In this document: positions 25,518-32,455 of the stretch, piece after piece
Numbering within the stretch: the stretch's first letter is position 1
Layout: each line of letters begins with the position of its first letter
From: an uncultured Lentisphaeria bacterium
GTDB lineage: Bacteria > Verrucomicrobiota > Lentisphaeria > Victivallales > UBA1829
Direction: 5' to 3'
Assembly: GCA_949282305.1 (NCBI GenBank)
Contig: CASDPB010000036.1
Span: forward strand, 130,425-194,424
DNA length: 64,000 bases
The notes under the pieces: model-generated
What the model was told of the DNA's origin: nothing
The model's database searches: none
What the model saw: the letters and a program-made list of their open reading frames with translations, nothing else
Translations under genes and position numbers: made by a program

Positions 25518-27475
25518 AATTCTGGCTGTTTTCACTTCTGTGTTTATCGCTTGCCGTCGGTCGGGCGGCTCAACCGTTCCTGTCTGTATCAGATTTTATT
25601 GCCCGTTCGGGGGATATTGTCAAATGGCAGTTCCATCCGGCGGGGGACGGACAGTCCGTTTTCCTGCATCATCCCGGACAGCCGGTCGCGTTATTGTCGC
25701 CGTCTGCGAAGAGCTGGGGTTTTCTTCAGGCGAATTTTGACTGGAAAGTCAGAAAAAAGGCGTGTCGGATTCGTGCATCCGCGTGGATCTTCAGCAATGT
25801 TCCGGAAAAAACTGCCATTGTCATATCGGATGGAGCCGGCTGGGGTGACGCATGTCCGCGGATTGCGATTGCGGGAGGAAAGCCCGGAACTGCCGGTTCC
25901 TGGCAGCGGATTTCCGTGGAACAGGAGATTCAGACCGGCGGGATCGTCAGCGTGGCTGTCGGATACGACTATCAGGCGCCCGGAGCCTGGTGCCTGATCG
26001 CCGATGCGGTTGTGGAAGAGATTGTCCCCGGCGCGCGGTCTGCTAGCACGCCGTCCCCGCAGATATCCGGAACAATGCCGGCGGAATTTTCCGCCGTTCT
26101 GAACGGAACGGATTTCTTTCAGATCAAAGCCGTTCCGGAACTGACCGCTTTCCGGGCGGATACGCCGATCGACGGGTCTGCCCCTGAAAAGTTGTCCCTG
26201 ATTGCGCCGATCGGGGGATATGCCGAAAAACTGCTGCTGCTGCTGCGCAACCCCTCGCGCGAGGTGCAGTCATTTCAGGTCCGTTTTTCAGGCGACAGGA
26301 TTTTGAATGACCGGATAACTTTGTATCGTTATCATTATGAGGACGGAAGCCCCGACCGCCCGTTGCCGCTCGACAGAAACGGGTTGATGGAAATCGGGCG
26401 TGAGCAGACTGTCGGTCTGTCTCTGCAACTGAAGACGCATGACCTGCCGGCTGGAAAATACCGCGGCGTCCTGAAGGTCTTGCCGCAGAACGTCATCGTC
26501 CCGGTCTACGAAATTCCCTGCAGCTTTACCGTTGTTCCTGTTGAATTGCCGGGACGGGTTGAAAAGAAGATGATCTTCAACTGGGATTACTCCGCGGCGA
26601 AGTCACTGAAGGAATTGGATTTTCTGCTTGACGGACGGGTCAATACTTTCAGCGTTGCGCCTGTTGACCTGAATATTCTTGAAACAACTGTCTCCAATCT
26701 GCGGAAACGGGGATTGGAGCCGGGAGACTACACTCTGTTCCTTGAAGACTGGCACCTGCGCGAGAAAAACTCCTTTGACGAAAACGACAAGGCATGGCTG
26801 GATGCAATCGTTTCAAAGACTCAGGAACTGGGACTGGAATATCACGACTGGTATTTGCATATTTATGATGAAGTGTTCAGCGACGCCTTTTTCTCCGTGG
26901 CTCAGGCAATCAAGCGGCATAATCCGTCCGTAAGGATTTTTTCAGATCACATGGGAAAAGTGGATGAACTGCGGCGTTTCTCGCAAGTCGTTGACGCATG
27001 GTCTCCATTGGAAGGCACCTTGCCGCCGTTTACCTCTTCTTATGCGGCGGCATGGGATTTCATGCGTGCAAGCGGGAAGCCTCTGTATGTTTACAGCTGC
27101 GATTCCGTCGCAGGTCTGGCGCCGGATAATTACCGGCTGATGCCGTATCTTGCCTATCTGGAGAATCTCGACGGTTTCAGCTACTGGTCGGTGCTGGCTT
27201 CTCCGGACCGTGCCCACCCCGGCAAGGAGCGCTGGGGAATTACCTATCTTGATGCGGAGCAGCATCGGCAGCCGAGCCGCCGCTGGTGGCAGTGGCGCAG
27301 CGGGATTGAAGATTATCTGCTTCTGCAGATGGTGGAAGAGTCTTTCGGCCGTCTGCGCGCAGAGAAGATTGCGTCCAAAGTCCGCGATGCGTGGAATACG
27401 GACGCGTTTGCGAAGACTGTCGCGCAGGCACGTGTGGAAATGCTGCGGCTGTTGAGTGCGGGAAAAAGAAAATAA
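25514..27475 (+). CDS. Secreted DUF4091-type glycoside-hydrolase-like protein
   Basis: A 653-residue protein with a clear signal peptide (MKFWLFSLLCLSLAVGRAA). An N-terminal beta-rich region, partly a carbohydrate-binding-like fold, is followed from about residue 340 by a TIM-barrel-like domain with WYLHIYDEVFSD (candidate catalytic Asp/Glu) and, at the end, GFSYWSVLASPDRAHPGKERWG and the DUF4091-like WWQWRSGIEDYLLLQMV. It probably binds or cuts polysaccharide outside the cytoplasm. Its ATG overlaps the LacI stop, so the regulator and this protein form one unit. It is the last intact gene before the mobile element. Confidence 0.82.
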   Translation: MKFWLFSLLCLSLAVGRAAQPFLSVSDFIARSGDIVKWQFHPAGDGQSVFLHHPGQPVALLSPSAKSWGFLQANFDWKVRKKACRIRASAWIFSNVPEKTAIVISDGAGWGDACPRIAIAGGKPGTAGSWQRISVEQEIQTGGIVSVAVGYDYQAPGAWCLIADAVVEEIVPGARSASTPSPQISGTMPAEFSAVLNGTDFFQIKAVPELTAFRADTPIDGSAPEKLSLIAPIGGYAEKLLLLLRNPSREVQSFQVRFSGDRILNDRITLYRYHYEDGSPDRPLPLDRNGLMEIGREQTVGLSLQLKTHDLPAGKYRGVLKVLPQNVIVPVYEIPCSFTVVPVELPGRVEKKMIFNWDYSAAKSLKELDFLLDGRVNTFSVAPVDLNILETTVSNLRKRGLEPGDYTLFLEDWHLREKNSFDENDKAWLDAIVSKTQELGLEYHDWYLHIYDEVFSDAFFSVAQAIKRHNPSVRIFSDHMGKVDELRRFSQVVDAWSPLEGTLPPFTSSYAAAWDFMRASGKPLYVYSCDSVAGLAPDNYRLMPYLAYLENLDGFSYWSVLASPDRAHPGKERWGITYLDAEQHRQPSRRWWQWRSGIEDYLLLQMVEESFGRLRAEKIASKVRDAWNTDAFAKTVAQARVEMLRLLSAGKRK

Positions 27476-27557
27476 CCGGTCAATAAAAAGGAATCGGAAA
27501 TGGATGATTCATGAATTGTAAAAGATCAGATGTCGCCAATTCAATTTAAATTTCTAA

Positions 27558-27704
27558 CATGGAGAACAGCAGACACGCTGTCCGAAACGGAAGAAATTCA
27601 AGGATTATGAATTCGGAGGCAGTTTAAGCGCAACCACACTGAACCGTTATCAGTCGGTCTGCAAGGCGGTTTTCACGTTCCTTCTGCCTGATCTTGGGTA
27701 TTCG
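27558..27704 (+). pseudogene. In-frame upstream remnant of the integrase core-binding domain
   Basis: Forty-nine sense codons precede the integrase frame, ending in FTFLLPDLGYS, which looks like the end of a core-binding domain. There is no usable start codon and the N-terminal helices of the domain are missing, which points to truncation at the element's left edge near 27540. Between 27476 and 27557 I see no gene. Confidence 0.5.
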
Positions 27705-28532
27705 GTGGAGGAGAATCCGTTCTACTTTATCCGTCCGCTGAAACTTGCTCCTGCGGAACGTGAGATTTTTACGGAAGAAGAATTGCAGTTGATCTTTCAG
27801 AATCCACCGCCATTGATGCGCGGCTTATTTACGATCGGCATCTGCTGCGGCCTGAGACTCGGAGATGTGGCAACGCTCCGCTGGAGTGATATTGAGGGAT
27901 ACACGCCCGATCTAATCAAGTGGGATTTTCATGGTCGGGAGATTATCCGCCTGACACGCAAAACCAAAACCGTGGTTCATATTCCGATCGAGCGGGAACT
28001 GGCAGATTATCTGCACGATCAGTATGAAGTCTCCGGAACAGAGGAGTATATTCTTCCGGAAGCGGCAAAGCTGTATCTGGAGCATCAGAATGTTCTGAAC
28101 AACCGGATTCTTGGGTATCTGCACTCGCTTGGAATCCAGACCCAGCGGAGCATTCCCGGACGAACCAGAAAACAGAGCGTGAAGGACTTTCATTCGTTAC
28201 GTCACTGCTTCTGTTATTACGCGGGACTGCGCGGCGTTCCGCTTCCTGTGGTGCAGAGCATTGTGGGACATTTGACTGCAAGCATGACGAAGCATTATCA
28301 GAGCCATGCCGACAGGAAAGCCCGTATGCAGGGATTGGCGCTGATGCGTGGTCTGACTGGCGGAAATCACGCAGGAGATGGAACACCGGACAGTCTGCTC
28401 CGGCAGAATTTGACAGAGTATATTCAGACGGCGTCCAGTATGGAAATCCTGAGGCTGAATGTCCTGATCGCACAGATGAACGACTCGGCAAAACAGCTCA
28501 ATGCTGAAGTGAAATTACTGACTGGTGCATAA
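27705..28532 (+). CDS. Tyrosine recombinase/integrase with a shortened N-terminus
   Basis: The catalytic domain of a phage-type integrase is complete: Arg in GLRLGD (about residue 49), Lys in RKTKTV, HSLRH (about 163), VGHL (188) and the nucleophile Tyr in KHYQSH (198). The arm/core-binding part is not. In the same frame, homology-like sequence continues upstream of the GTG at 27705 (TLNRYQSVCKAVFTFLLPD) to an in-frame stop at 27555-27557, with no ATG, GTG or TTG start in that stretch, and no full SAM-like domain. It is therefore either started at a poor GTG or is a 5'-truncated remnant. It marks the left side of a decayed integrative element. Confidence 0.75.
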   Translation: MEENPFYFIRPLKLAPAEREIFTEEELQLIFQNPPPLMRGLFTIGICCGLRLGDVATLRWSDIEGYTPDLIKWDFHGREIIRLTRKTKTVVHIPIERELADYLHDQYEVSGTEEYILPEAAKLYLEHQNVLNNRILGYLHSLGIQTQRSIPGRTRKQSVKDFHSLRHCFCYYAGLRGVPLPVVQSIVGHLTASMTKHYQSHADRKARMQGLALMRGLTGGNHAGDGTPDSLLRQNLTEYIQTASSMEILRLNVLIAQMNDSAKQLNAEVKLLTGA

Positions 28533-28550
28533 TTTTTTCATAACTCAGGT

Positions 28551-28579
28551 TTGACAAAGTCCCTATATGGGACTATATT
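28551..28579 (+). promoter_or_regulatory. higBA promoter with palindromic operator in the spacer
   Basis: TTGACA (28551-28556), 17 bases, then TATATT (28574-28579). The spacer is filled by AGTCCC-TATAT-GGGACT (28558-28574), a perfect 6+6 inverted repeat, placed where an antitoxin repressor would block RNA polymerase. Confidence 0.7.
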
Positions 28580-28602
28580 ATAATCAATATGAGGAGCCTC
28601 CG

Positions 28603-28887
28603 GTGGAACTGTTAAAACGAAAACTTTTGATTGGCTATCAGCGTCAACATGCAGACAGCCGCATCCCATTGACGAACTGGATGAATTTGGTGAAGCTTGC
28701 AAGATGGCATACGCCGCAAGATATAAAAAACGCGATTCGAAGTGCAGACTTTTTGTCCGGCAATCGTGTAATTTTCAACATCGGAGAAAACAAACACCGC
28801 CTTGTAGTCGTTGTTGTTTATACGGCTGAAACGATTATTGTGAAATGGATCGGAACTCATGCGGAATACAGCAGAAAAGAATTTTGA
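28603..28887 (+). CDS. higB: HigB-family mRNA interferase toxin
   Basis: A 94-residue RelE-superfamily toxin of the HigB type: LTNWMNLVKLARWHTPQDIK, RVIFNIGENKHRLVV and the C-terminal KWIGTHAEYSRKEF are the family blocks. Such toxins bind the ribosome and cut mRNA. The start is the GTG at 28603, six bases after GAGGAG; an upstream in-frame ATG at 28567 lies inside the promoter/operator and is unlikely. Toxin-first order and the HigA-like gene 14 bases downstream match higBA systems. In a mobile element it would stabilise inheritance. Confidence 0.92.
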   Translation: MELLKRKLLIGYQRQHADSRIPLTNWMNLVKLARWHTPQDIKNAIRSADFLSGNRVIFNIGENKHRLVVVVVYTAETIIVKWIGTHAEYSRKEF

Positions 28888-28901
28888 GGAGATAATCAAG
28901 T

Positions 28902-29273
28902 ATGAATATTACAGTGATCAATAACGAACAGGAGTATCAGGCTGCCTGTAAGCGGATGGATGATTTTCTTGAGGCACATGCGGACGAATTGGACCGTCTT
29001 CCAGAAAAAGCCGATCGTGAATTTCGTTTGCTGGCTTTGGTTATTGGAGATTATGAGAATAAGCATTATCCGCTCCCGAAAGCGGACCCGATTGAATTCA
29101 TCAAATTTATGATGGAACAGAAATGCCTGAAAGTCAAAGACATCGCTGATTGTTTCGGATCGACGCACCGTGCTTACGAGGTCTTGAACCGTAAACGCAA
29201 CCTGACTCTGGCAATGATTCGTAAACTGCGTGTTGCGCTTGGATGTTCGGCGGATGCTTTACTGGAGGCGTGA
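28902..29273 (+). CDS. higA: HigA-family antitoxin with XRE-type HTH
   Basis: A 123-residue protein. The N-terminal half is acidic and helical (QEYQAACKRMDDFLEAHADE), and the C-terminal half is an HTH (KVKDIADCFGSTHRAYEVLNRKR then LTLAMIRKLRVALGC). This is the layout of the longer HigA antitoxins, which neutralise HigB and repress their own promoter. GAGGAG precedes the gene. It probably binds the palindrome at 28558-28574. Confidence 0.92.
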   Translation: MNITVINNEQEYQAACKRMDDFLEAHADELDRLPEKADREFRLLALVIGDYENKHYPLPKADPIEFIKFMMEQKCLKVKDIADCFGSTHRAYEVLNRKRNLTLAMIRKLRVALGCSADALLEA

Positions 29274-29310
29274 GCCAGAAAATCTCCTCTGATTTATAAT
29301 TCATGAGGTC

Positions 29311-30285
29311 ATGATGAAAAAATTTCCCTTGTTCGAGTATTATACGTTCCGTTTCCCGAACGACTCCCCGGATAAACTTTCCGTTTACGTGCTTGGATGG
29401 TTTTGTATTGCGCTTTTCGGCTTGTGCATCGCACTTTGGGATGTTCCGGCGGCAATTCTGGTTGTAGTTTTTCTGGGTTTGATCCTGACCGGAGTCATGC
29501 TTCGAGTGAATTTCCGGACGTTCCAGTTGAAAAATCCGCGTTCCGTTCCCTTTTTGCTTCTTGGGCACAGTCTGGCGTTCCTTCCGAGTGCCGTTTTTGC
29601 AGTCCTTTACTGGCAGAGTGCAGATTGGCGCTGTCTTGCTGGTTGCGGCATCAGCGCACTTCTGGTATCCCTGCTGCTTGGATATTGTTACTATCGTTGG
29701 CAGAAAAGAGCTCCCATCAGAGATTCTTTGAATCAACTCCATGAAAAAGCCGATCAGTCTTTGCAGAATTCCCAGGTTCTTCTGGAAACGGGGCACGCAT
29801 TGCAAAGCACGATAAATTCCGGCTTCAAGGGAGTTCATATGTCCTTGGAGCAGCAGGCATCGGTGACTGATCTGTCGCTGAAATCCCTGGGCAATCAACT
29901 GGCAGATACCGCCGGACAAGTGACCCGTGATTTGAAACAGCATATCCGTCCGGAAAATATTTCTCAGGAGCTTGACCACTGGGCGACGGTGCCTGACTGC
30001 GTCAATAAAATTCTCGACATGCTGGAAGAAGACGGTTATCTGGGACATAAAGGCCGTGCCGGTTTTCCATTTGATACAGTGCGCATCAACATTCAAAAGC
30101 GTCTTAAGGAACGCAACGCGGAAGTGCTGCGCAGTTGTAATGCAAATTTCTATCAGACGATGGACATAGCCAGTGAAGCCGCAAAAGAGACCGGCAAATA
30201 TACCAGAGCCTCTTTTCTTGCGGAATTCAATCAAATTGCGTCTCCGCGGCATGACCTGAAACGGATGAAAAAACAGGAAAACTGA
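29311..30285 (+). CDS. Unknown membrane protein of the mobile element
   Basis: A 324-residue protein not recognised. Four hydrophobic segments are visible, at about residues 27-45, 48-66, 83-103 and 112-130. After them comes a long soluble part that starts as an amphipathic, coiled-coil-like helix (DSLNQLHEKADQSLQNSQVLLETGHAL) with regularly spaced polar residues, then a basic, helical C-terminus (NIQKRLKERNAEVLRSCNANF). The layout, membrane hairpins plus a coiled coil, is seen in sensors and in effector proteins of defence or conjugation modules, but no catalytic motif is visible. The start may be the second ATG, at 29314, which has better spacing to GAGG. Confidence 0.65.
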   Translation: MMKKFPLFEYYTFRFPNDSPDKLSVYVLGWFCIALFGLCIALWDVPAAILVVVFLGLILTGVMLRVNFRTFQLKNPRSVPFLLLGHSLAFLPSAVFAVLYWQSADWRCLAGCGISALLVSLLLGYCYYRWQKRAPIRDSLNQLHEKADQSLQNSQVLLETGHALQSTINSGFKGVHMSLEQQASVTDLSLKSLGNQLADTAGQVTRDLKQHIRPENISQELDHWATVPDCVNKILDMLEEDGYLGHKGRAGFPFDTVRINIQKRLKERNAEVLRSCNANFYQTMDIASEAAKETGKYTRASFLAEFNQIASPRHDLKRMKKQEN

Positions 30286-30290
30286 GGGAA

Positions 30291-30308
30291 TTCAGAGGAG
30301 TTCAGAGA
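30291..30308 (+). repeat. Direct repeat copy 1 (TTCAGAG-type)
   Basis: TTCAGAGGAGTTCAGAGA, itself a ten-base-spaced double TTCAGAG. The same 18 bases recur at 30376-30393. Confidence 0.8.
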
Positions 30309-30360
30309 AAATCAAAAATATTTCCAATTTTTTTGAACTCAAAAAATCGCAAGAACCTTC

Positions 30361-30393
30361 CTGAAGCCTCTTTTTTTCAGAGGAGTTCAGAGA
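30361..30393 (+). repeat. Direct repeat copy 2 within a hairpin
   Basis: The 18-base repeat lies at 30376-30393. Its left part can pair with CTGAAGCCTC (30361-30370) around a T-rich loop, which could act as a weak terminator or as an iteron-like site before the HTH gene at 30463. The 177-base gap 30286-30462 otherwise holds AT-rich sequence. Confidence 0.6.
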
Positions 30394-30462
30394 CCCCCGG
30401 TTATCATGGGACATGAACCGCAAAAATGCGGACTCATCAACCATTAACCCAAGGAGTTTCTT

Positions 30463-30804
30463 ATGAAACACGAACTGAACATCCCTGAAGCCGTCATGCA
30501 CGCCGCCGCAACCATCCTCCAGCAGTATGTCCCGGAGATCACGTCCAGGTATCTGAAAGCTGCAATCCTGCAATATCATTACACGGGAGACGCAGCGGAG
30601 ACCAAAGCAATCGTCAAAAGGAAACTGACGCGGACGGAATGCTGCCAGATCCTCGATATTTCGCAGACAACCCTTCATCGCTACATCCATGCCGGTTATC
30701 TGAAAACGGTGAAGATTGGTCCGCGCCTGATCCGGATTGATCCGGAGAGCGTGCAGAATCTTCTCGACAACGGCGTTCCCGTTGAAACGGAACAGAATCA
30801 GTAA
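30463..30804 (+). CDS. Excisionase-like / MerR-type HTH DNA-binding protein
   Basis: A 113-residue protein. An N-terminal helical part is followed by a winged HTH of the HTH_17/excisionase type: LTRTECCQILDISQTTLHRYIHAGYLKTVKIG then RLIRIDPESVQNLL. Such proteins direct excision with a tyrosine recombinase or regulate plasmid and ICE genes. AAGGAG lies before the ATG. It is upstream of a winged-helix gene in the same direction, nine bases away from that gene's ribosome site region. The 18-base repeats before it are candidate binding sites. Confidence 0.8.
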   Translation: MKHELNIPEAVMHAAATILQQYVPEITSRYLKAAILQYHYTGDAAETKAIVKRKLTRTECCQILDISQTTLHRYIHAGYLKTVKIGPRLIRIDPESVQNLLDNGVPVETEQNQ

Positions 30805-30819
30805 TCCGGAGGCTTGATC

Positions 30820-31386
30820 ATGAAAGAAAAGTCCAGACTTACCATCTCCTTTGAAATTCTGAAAAATCCGCATATTGAGCTGCACGACAAAATCGTTTAC
30901 AGCGTAATCGCCACGCTGATGGAGGATGATCTGCTTGAGATCACCTTTGATGAACTTGCGCTCAAATGCGGATTCAAACGGAGGCAGATCATCAAATCCG
31001 TCAAATCCCTGATTGCACTGAAACTGCTCGCAGATCATCCGTCTTTGCGGGATGACTCGGTTTTGCGGAGCTTTCGGAAAGGAGAAGTAAGAGATTTGTC
31101 TTTCGTGACAATTCCGGAAATGGAAAATGAGAAAGAAGCAACGGGAAATGCCGAGGCCGCAGACTCCTCCGGCAGTCAAAAGATTAAAAGTCCGGGCATA
31201 GGCAGAAAGACTCGGAAAAAGGGAAGAGATTCTGCACCGGAAGTGTCCAATGTTTCATCCGTGGAACAGGAGATTGCCGTGCTTTCCGGGAAGGAAGAAA
31301 CACTATCTGACACAAGGAGATTCAATGACAGTTCCAGTGTGTCGGAACCGGATTCTTCCCTTGAGTCTGAAAGCGGAGGCGAATGA
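30820..31386 (+). CDS. Winged-helix, replication-initiator-like protein with a disordered tail
   Basis: A 188-residue protein. Residues 1-75 form a winged-helix domain of the type used by phage and plasmid replication proteins (LHDKIVYSVIATLMEDD, ITFDELALKCGFKRRQIIKSVKSL). From about residue 90 the chain is Ser, Glu and Lys rich and looks disordered. GGAGG sits seven bases before the ATG at 30820. The stop overlaps the next gene (ATGATG). No primase or helicase motif is seen, so a regulator is possible too. Confidence 0.65.
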   Translation: MKEKSRLTISFEILKNPHIELHDKIVYSVIATLMEDDLLEITFDELALKCGFKRRQIIKSVKSLIALKLLADHPSLRDDSVLRSFRKGEVRDLSFVTIPEMENEKEATGNAEAADSSGSQKIKSPGIGRKTRKKGRDSAPEVSNVSSVEQEIAVLSGKEETLSDTRRFNDSSSVSEPDSSLESESGGE

Positions 31387-31772
31387 TGCTTACTTACCTT
31401 CAGCTCATCCGGCGTCTGGAGATACCGTTGTCCTTTCGGAGGGAATTGCTGAAACTGCTGCGTCTTTCCGTTCCGGAGGCATGCGTTCAATTGCAGGAAT
31501 ATGCCGGCTGTGTTCTCAAGTTCCGGAAACAGCACCACGCGAAATCTGAAAATTACGCAACCCGCAGGATTCTCTGGGGACGGGAATACGACGCTTTTCT
31601 GCAAAAACGCCGTGCGGAAGGACTCTGCGACAAAACGGCGAAGACTGCCGCTCACCGGGATTTCAGGAAAGCGCATTCTTACAGCGATTCAGGTGCAAAG
31701 AACCTGCCGGGACATTCCGGCTCGTCGATCCGGCGTTATCACAGAGCCTTTTTGAATTGCAAAAAGTCATGA
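31383..31772 (+). CDS. Unknown basic protein of the mobile element
   Basis: A 129-residue protein with no recognised family. It is strongly basic and rich in Arg, His and Lys (FRKQHHAKSENYATRRILWGREYDAFLQKR), so nucleic-acid binding is plausible. It overlaps the previous gene by four bases, which supports co-translation; an adjacent ATG at 31386 is an equal start candidate. The last forty residues are low in complexity and could be read through a decayed end. Confidence 0.5.
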   Translation: MMLTYLQLIRRLEIPLSFRRELLKLLRLSVPEACVQLQEYAGCVLKFRKQHHAKSENYATRRILWGREYDAFLQKRRAEGLCDKTAKTAAHRDFRKAHSYSDSGAKNLPGHSGSSIRRYHRAFLNCKKS

Positions 31773-31784
31773 ATGCGGAAAGGT

Positions 31785-31860
31785 ACCTTGTCCTTGTACC
31801 GCTTTGTCCACCGGTCGGATGACCCGTCCGGTGCGCGGTCCTATGGTGTAAGGACAAGGT
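31785..31860. repeat. Long nested inverted repeat
   Basis: ACCTTGTCCTTGTACC (31785-31800) and GGTGTAAGGACAAGGT (31845-31860) pair over 14 of 16 positions, with CACCGG and CCGGTG pairing inside. It lies just before the 51-codon gene at 31898. A folded RNA leader, a recombination site or a single-strand origin are all possible. Confidence 0.7.
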
Positions 31861-31897
31861 TCCCCAAAGAGAAAAAACGAAAGAGGAGTTTGGAAAA

Positions 31898-32053
31898 ATG
31901 GCTGATTATGCTCGAATTTATGGAATTTCCACATGGAATCACGATCAGATCAAAGGACATGCCGAAGACTATATCAGACTTGGCGGAGACTGTTATATCA
32001 GCGAATCCGATTATGAGTTTCTGGAAGAAATTCTGGAAAAGGAGAACGAATAA
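31898..32053 (+). CDS. Small acidic protein, 51 residues
   Basis: An open frame of 51 codons starting MADYARIYGISTWNHDQ and ending EFLEEILEKENE. It has GAGGAG about nine bases before the ATG. The composition (acidic, aromatic, helical C-terminus) is protein-like, unlike the arginine-rich overlapping frames. No family is recognised. The position inside the element, after a strong RNA fold, would suit a small regulator, anti-toxin-like or anti-restriction protein, but nothing proves it. Confidence 0.5.
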   Translation: MADYARIYGISTWNHDQIKGHAEDYIRLGGDCYISESDYEFLEEILEKENE

Positions 32054-32083
32054 GCAGAAACGGGGATTTCGTGCGATGCACAA

Positions 32084-32152
32084 CCAGCGCGTCGGCGCTG
32101 GACTGCGACAAGGGCAGAGCCCTTAATCCGAGAAAAATGTTGACACATTTTT
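32084..32152. repeat. Three consecutive perfect hairpins
   Basis: CCAGCGC-GTCG-GCGCTGG (32084-32101), AAGGGC-AGA-GCCCTT (32110-32124) and AAAAATGT-TGAC-ACATTTTT (32133-32152), each fully paired. The third could act as a terminator for the small gene. No coding sequence is convincing in 32054-32455. Confidence 0.75.
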
Positions 32153-32209
32153 CCGCCTGCGATTTTCCTTGCCAATGAAATAGAAATATCATGGTGCAGT
32201 GCCTTCGGC

Positions 32210-32248
32210 CTTGCTTCGGTCCCGCATATCCCGCGAGACCGAAGCAAG
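32210..32248. repeat. Perfect 12-bp inverted repeat
   Basis: CTTGCTTCGGTC (32210-32221) and GACCGAAGCAAG (32237-32248) pair completely, with an inner CGC/GCG step. It is the fourth strong hairpin in 165 bases. Confidence 0.75.
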
Positions 32249-32455
32249 CAAAATCTTCCCGGGAAACATCTTCATTGCAACCATTGATCGCAATATATAT
32301 GATTTGGAATGGTGGACATCCGGCATAAGATTTTTATAGAACAGGAAAACAGGAAAGCGATTATAAAAAATAAAGTTTGTGACTTGAAATAAGATTTTCA
32401 ACAACTATATTTGATAAATTTGGATTTCAATTCTAAATATGCCAAGGAGTTTATT

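Noticed and set aside
31773-32126. Arg/Lys-rich open frame overlapping the nested inverted repeat
   Set aside because: It runs through the hairpin and the 51-codon frame, has no ribosome site and a composition typical of chance frames.
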